Notes under the pieces: model-generated
The model's input: only the letters and a program-made list of their open reading frames with translations
Databases searched by the model: none
What the model was told of the DNA's origin: nothing
Part shown: one piece after another, positions 43,492-43,507 of the stretch
Layout of the letters: each line of letters starts with the position of its first letter
How positions within the stretch are numbered: position 1 is the stretch's first letter
NCBI GenBank assembly: GCA_048213135.1
Contig: PS015160.1
Location: 21,053-64,559, forward strand
DNA from: Reclinomonas americana ATCC 50394
Taxonomy: Eukaryota > Jakobida > Jakobea > Jakobida
Direction of reading: 5' to 3'
Length of the DNA: 43,507 bases
Translations under genes and position numbers: made by a program

Positions 43492-43507
43492 CTGCCAGCA
43501 ATAAACG

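Overview
The window is nuclear DNA from a GC-rich, very intron-dense unicellular eukaryote. Most introns are 50-90 nt GT-AG introns, and large genes carry up to about 22 of them. Proteins are rich in homopolymers (Q, P, H, G, D/E), intergenic DNA is full of CA/TC/GA simple repeats, and the gene set is purely eukaryotic: topoisomerase IB, a SWI/SNF ATPase, SF3B3, a PARP, a TKL kinase, a GT13 glycosyltransferase and prenylcysteine oxidase. TKL kinases and polyQ proteins fit an amoebozoan or another amorphean protist, but the lineage cannot be fixed from sequence alone. There are four N-gaps (2340-3086, 5062-6060, 30998-31698, 43081-43100). The window starts inside an exon and ends just past a splice acceptor, so it may be a complete scaffold (inference).

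Layout, left to right: DNA topoisomerase I (minus, both ends missing); a polyQ/polyP protein (plus, broken by a gap); a Brm/Snf2-type SWI/SNF ATPase without a bromodomain (minus, 23 exons); a single-exon von Willebrand A protein with a CaaX-like end (minus); a 23-exon coiled-coil protein of unknown function (minus); about 1 kb of degenerate repeats; acylphosphatase (minus); a PARP-domain protein (plus); a GT13 (GnT-I/POMGNT-like) glycosyltransferase with a Cys-rich tail (plus); a TKL protein kinase (plus, gap inside); prenylcysteine oxidase ending in RDEL (minus); splicing factor SF3B3 (plus, 20 exons, complete); and two facing EF-hand gene pieces at the right end.

The exon models were built by hand and checked by codon phase at every junction. 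For the SWI/SNF ATPase, coiled-coil protein, PARP, acylphosphatase, prenylcysteine oxidase and SF3B3 the phases close from start to stop. The genes do not form one pathway. Several are nuclear (TOP1, BRM, PARP, SF3B3). Two belong to the secretory system or its membranes (GT13 enzyme, prenylcysteine oxidase).

Most notable: (1) the two facing EF-hand pieces become one in-phase gene with a paired EF-hand if the short right-hand contig is inverted, which suggests a scaffolding error; (2) four introns longer than 600 nt, in a genome of roughly 70-nt introns, each contain their own degenerate tandem repeat; (3) the glycosyltransferase joins a GT13 domain to a Cys-rich tail resembling that of MGAT5 and carries an apparent 1-nt frameshift; (4) the BRM ATPase lacks a bromodomain and has Ala for Asp in helicase motif VI; (5) the PARP has a non-canonical catalytic triad; (6) prenylcysteine oxidase carries an ER-retrieval signal.
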